Below, piece after piece: positions 32,445 through 34,302 of a stretch of 34,302 bases of DNA. A program made the position numbers and the translations under genes. Below the pieces are notes generated by a model that was not told where the DNA came from, did no database searches, and was given only the letters and a program-made list of their open reading frames with translations. How positions within the stretch are numbered: the first letter of the stretch is position 1; every line of letters begins with the position of its first letter. The DNA comes from Prochlorococcus sp. AG-402-G19 (lineage in GTDB: Bacteria > Cyanobacteriota > Cyanobacteriia > PCC-6307 > Cyanobiaceae). The DNA is taken from assembly GCA_003279455.1 (NCBI GenBank), contig QCHU01000013.1, positions 1 to 34,302 on the forward strand, in the 5' to 3' direction.

Positions 32445-32593
32445 AGATGTGGTCAACTTATTCCTAAAAGGATTTTCGAGATGATAAAATTAGATTTACA
32501 ATCCCTTTAACAAGGCGAGCCAGCAAAGCACGGTTATATACCGATCGGAAGTTGTTTGCCTAATTTGAAGGACAAAAAGGCAACCATTATTAG
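32445..32593 (+). promoter_or_regulatory. leader and promoter region of the DEAD-box helicase gene
   Basis: A 149-base gap. GTTTGCC (32554-32560) can pair with GGCAAC (32579-32584) with one bulge around an 18-base loop, just before the ATG at 32594. TATATACC at 32536-32543 may be part of a -10 region. DEAD-box genes of this type often have structured 5' leaders; here that is only inference. Confidence 0.4.
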
Positions 32594-34302
32594 ATGAAAA
32601 GTACAAATCCACATGAGGATTCCTCATGTCCAATAGATCAAGATGTTTATGAAGCGTCTACACAGGAGATCGTAGATGAAGGTGATCAAAATCCAGAAAA
32701 CGGATTTTCAGAATTTAATTTTAGTAAAGAACTTATTCAAACACTCTCAGATAAAGGTTACTCATCACCCACTCCGATACAAAAAGCGGCTATTCCGGAA
32801 TTACTTCTTGGTAGAGATTTAGTTGGACAAGCTCAAACCGGTACAGGAAAAACAGCCGCTTTTGCTTTACCAATTCTAGAAAGACTTAAGAAAAACGTTA
32901 AACATCCACAAGTCTTAGTTCTAGCTCCAACTCGCGAGTTGGCTATGCAGGTTGCTGAATCATTTCGCTCCTATGCTGCTGGTCATCCTCATTTAAATGT
33001 ACTTGCCATATATGGTGGCTCTGATTTCCGACATCAAATCAACACCCTTAAAAGAGGAGTTGATGTCGTTGTAGGGACACCTGGGCGAGTCATGGATCAC
33101 ATGCGCCAAGGGACACTAAATACGAGCCATCTGAGTTGTTTGGTTTTAGATGAGGCCGATGAAATGTTAAGGATGGGTTTCATTGATGATGTGGAGTGGA
33201 TTTTAGAACAATTGCCGGATGAGAGACAACTAGTTTTATTCTCAGCAACAATGCCATCTGAGATAAGAAGATTATCAAAAAAATATTTAAATAGTCCTGC
33301 AGAAATAACTATAAAAGCAACTGAATTGAAGGAAAGACTTATTAGGCAAAGGTATATAACTGTTCAAAATATTTACAAAGTTAATGCACTTCAAAGAGTA
33401 CTTGAAGCAGTATCAGAAGAAGGTGTAATAATATTTGCCAGAACTAAAGCCATTACAATTGTAGTAGCTGAAAAATTAGAATCATTTGGATATAATGTAG
33501 CCATCTTGAATGGAGATATCCCTCAAAATCAAAGGGAACGAACTGTTGAAAGATTAAGACAGGGTTCTATCAATATTTTAGTAGCTACAGACGTCGCAGC
33601 AAGAGGTCTTGATGTGGATCGAATAGGTTTAGTAGTTAATTATGATATGCCATTTGATAGAGAAGCATATGTTCATAGGATTGGAAGAACTGGACGAGCA
33701 GGAAGAAATGGTGAGGCAATTCTTTTTGTTAATCCTAGAGAAAGATCATTTTTAAGTAATCTTGAAAGAGCTGTAGGTCAACCAATTGAGAAGATGGATA
33801 TACCAGATAATGAGCTTATCAACAGCAATAGAATTAAGAAGCTACAAGCAAAATTAATAAAAGCAGCCTCAACACAAAGAGACAATCCAGATGAGTCTAA
33901 TATTTTAGAAGATTTAATAAGGAATGTTGAAACTGAATTAGATATAGAACCAAAAGAATTAACACTTGCTGCATTAAATTTAGCGATTGGGTTTAATGCA
34001 CTGCTTGAGCATGGAAATGAAGATTGGATTAAGCAATCAGCTCAAAGGAACACAAGAAATGATCGGAGAGATAATAAATTCAAGCAACGTCGAAGAGGTG
34101 AATTTGATAACAACAGACTTGAAGATGAGATGGAGAGATTCAGAGTAGAAGTTGGACACCGAGATAGAGTTAAGCCCGGAAATTTAGTGGGGGCAATTGC
34201 TAACGAAGCAGGGTTAAAAGGAAGGTCTATCGGTAGAATAAGAATCTTTGAAAACTACAGTCTTGTTGATTTGCCAAAACAAATGCCTGATAATGTTTTT
34301 CA
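32594..34302 (+). CDS. DEAD-box RNA helicase, DeaD/CsdA type (3' end cut by window)
   Basis: A partial CDS of 569 codons plus two bases with no stop before the window edge. After an acidic 40-residue N-terminus come the Q motif (YSSPTPIQ), Walker A (AQTGTGKT), PTREL, GTPGR, DEAD (VLDEADEML), SAT, ARGLDVD and HRIGRTGRAGR in order. The C-terminal part after about residue 500 (VGHRDRVKPGNLVGAIANEAG, then SIGRIRIFENYSLVDLP) matches the DbpA/DeaD RNA-binding domain. It is predicted to unwind structured RNA in ribosome assembly, mRNA decay and cold growth. In cyanobacteria the related CrhR responds to cold and redox. Confidence 0.92.
   Translation, partial: MKSTNPHEDSSCPIDQDVYEASTQEIVDEGDQNPENGFSEFNFSKELIQTLSDKGYSSPTPIQKAAIPELLLGRDLVGQAQTGTGKTAAFALPILERLKKNVKHPQVLVLAPTRELAMQVAESFRSYAAGHPHLNVLAIYGGSDFRHQINTLKRGVDVVVGTPGRVMDHMRQGTLNTSHLSCLVLDEADEMLRMGFIDDVEWILEQLPDERQLVLFSATMPSEIRRLSKKYLNSPAEITIKATELKERLIRQRYITVQNIYKVNALQRVLEAVSEEGVIIFARTKAITIVVAEKLESFGYNVAILNGDIPQNQRERTVERLRQGSINILVATDVAARGLDVDRIGLVVNYDMPFDREAYVHRIGRTGRAGRNGEAILFVNPRERSFLSNLERAVGQPIEKMDIPDNELINSNRIKKLQAKLIKAASTQRDNPDESNILEDLIRNVETELDIEPKELTLAALNLAIGFNALLEHGNEDWIKQSAQRNTRNDRRDNKFKQRRRGEFDNNRLEDEMERFRVEVGHRDRVKPGNLVGAIANEAGLKGRSIGRIRIFENYSLVDLPKQMPDNVF

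Noticed and set aside
1-34302. CRISPR array, rRNA, transposase or integrase
   Set aside because: I looked for regularly spaced repeats, ribosomal RNA sequence and recombinase catalytic motifs on both strands and saw none. The repeats found are two-copy or short.

Overview
The window looks like a marine picocyanobacterial chromosome, most likely Prochlorococcus. It is AT-rich and full of very short hypothetical genes. It also carries a CrtH-type carotenoid isomerase, a SulP/BicA-like anion carrier, two DUF3303 proteins and a TrmFO. A low-light, NATL-like strain is my guess from gene content and base composition only. No database was consulted.

Layout. (1) Positions 1-5.6 kb hold small genes on both strands. 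Most encode proteins under 130 residues, many with one to four membrane segments. They include a tightly coupled three-gene membrane operon on the minus strand (2236-3311), a DUF3303 gene (4763) and three closely packed small membrane-protein genes (5134-5623). (2) At 5.7-7.1 kb a complete tRNA-Pro(UGG) is followed by a second, partial copy of the same locus. Its 5' half, its upstream -10 box, the intergenic region and the ribosome-binding site and first codons of a divergent gene are repeated about 1,034 bases further on. (3) Positions 7.1-12.7 kb are gene-poor, with small hypothetical genes, degenerate frames and hairpins. This is an accessory, island-like stretch next to a tRNA gene. No integrase or transposase is visible. 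(4) Positions 13.0-16.4 kb carry a SulP transporter, a 38-base palindrome before it, several small genes including a second DUF3303 protein, and tRNA-Lys(UUU). (5) From 16.6 kb onward is dense core genome: trmFO-crtH, an atypical OmpR-family response regulator without a phospho-acceptor aspartate, a DUF6761-like gene, bolA-grxD, a PlsC-type acyltransferase, pdxJ, then recC, a small membrane methyltransferase, recB and recD. A DEAD-box RNA helicase cut by the window end closes the region.

How the genes work together. recC, recB and recD encode the three subunits of exonuclease V, with the RecB nuclease and both helicase Walker motifs intact; recB and recD overlap in ATGA. BolA and the CGFS glutaredoxin are partners in iron-sulfur and iron handling. 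TrmFO and the two tRNAs belong to translation. CrtH feeds carotenoid synthesis for the photosystems, and the SulP protein may supply bicarbonate. The DEAD-box helicase has the C-terminal RNA-binding domain of the DeaD/CsdA type, which fits ribosome assembly or cold response.

The most unusual item is the duplicated tRNA-Pro half with its attached promoter and start-codon module, flanking a single secreted-protein gene. It resembles the scar or unit of an element that targets the tRNA anticodon arm and carries its own expression signals for cargo.
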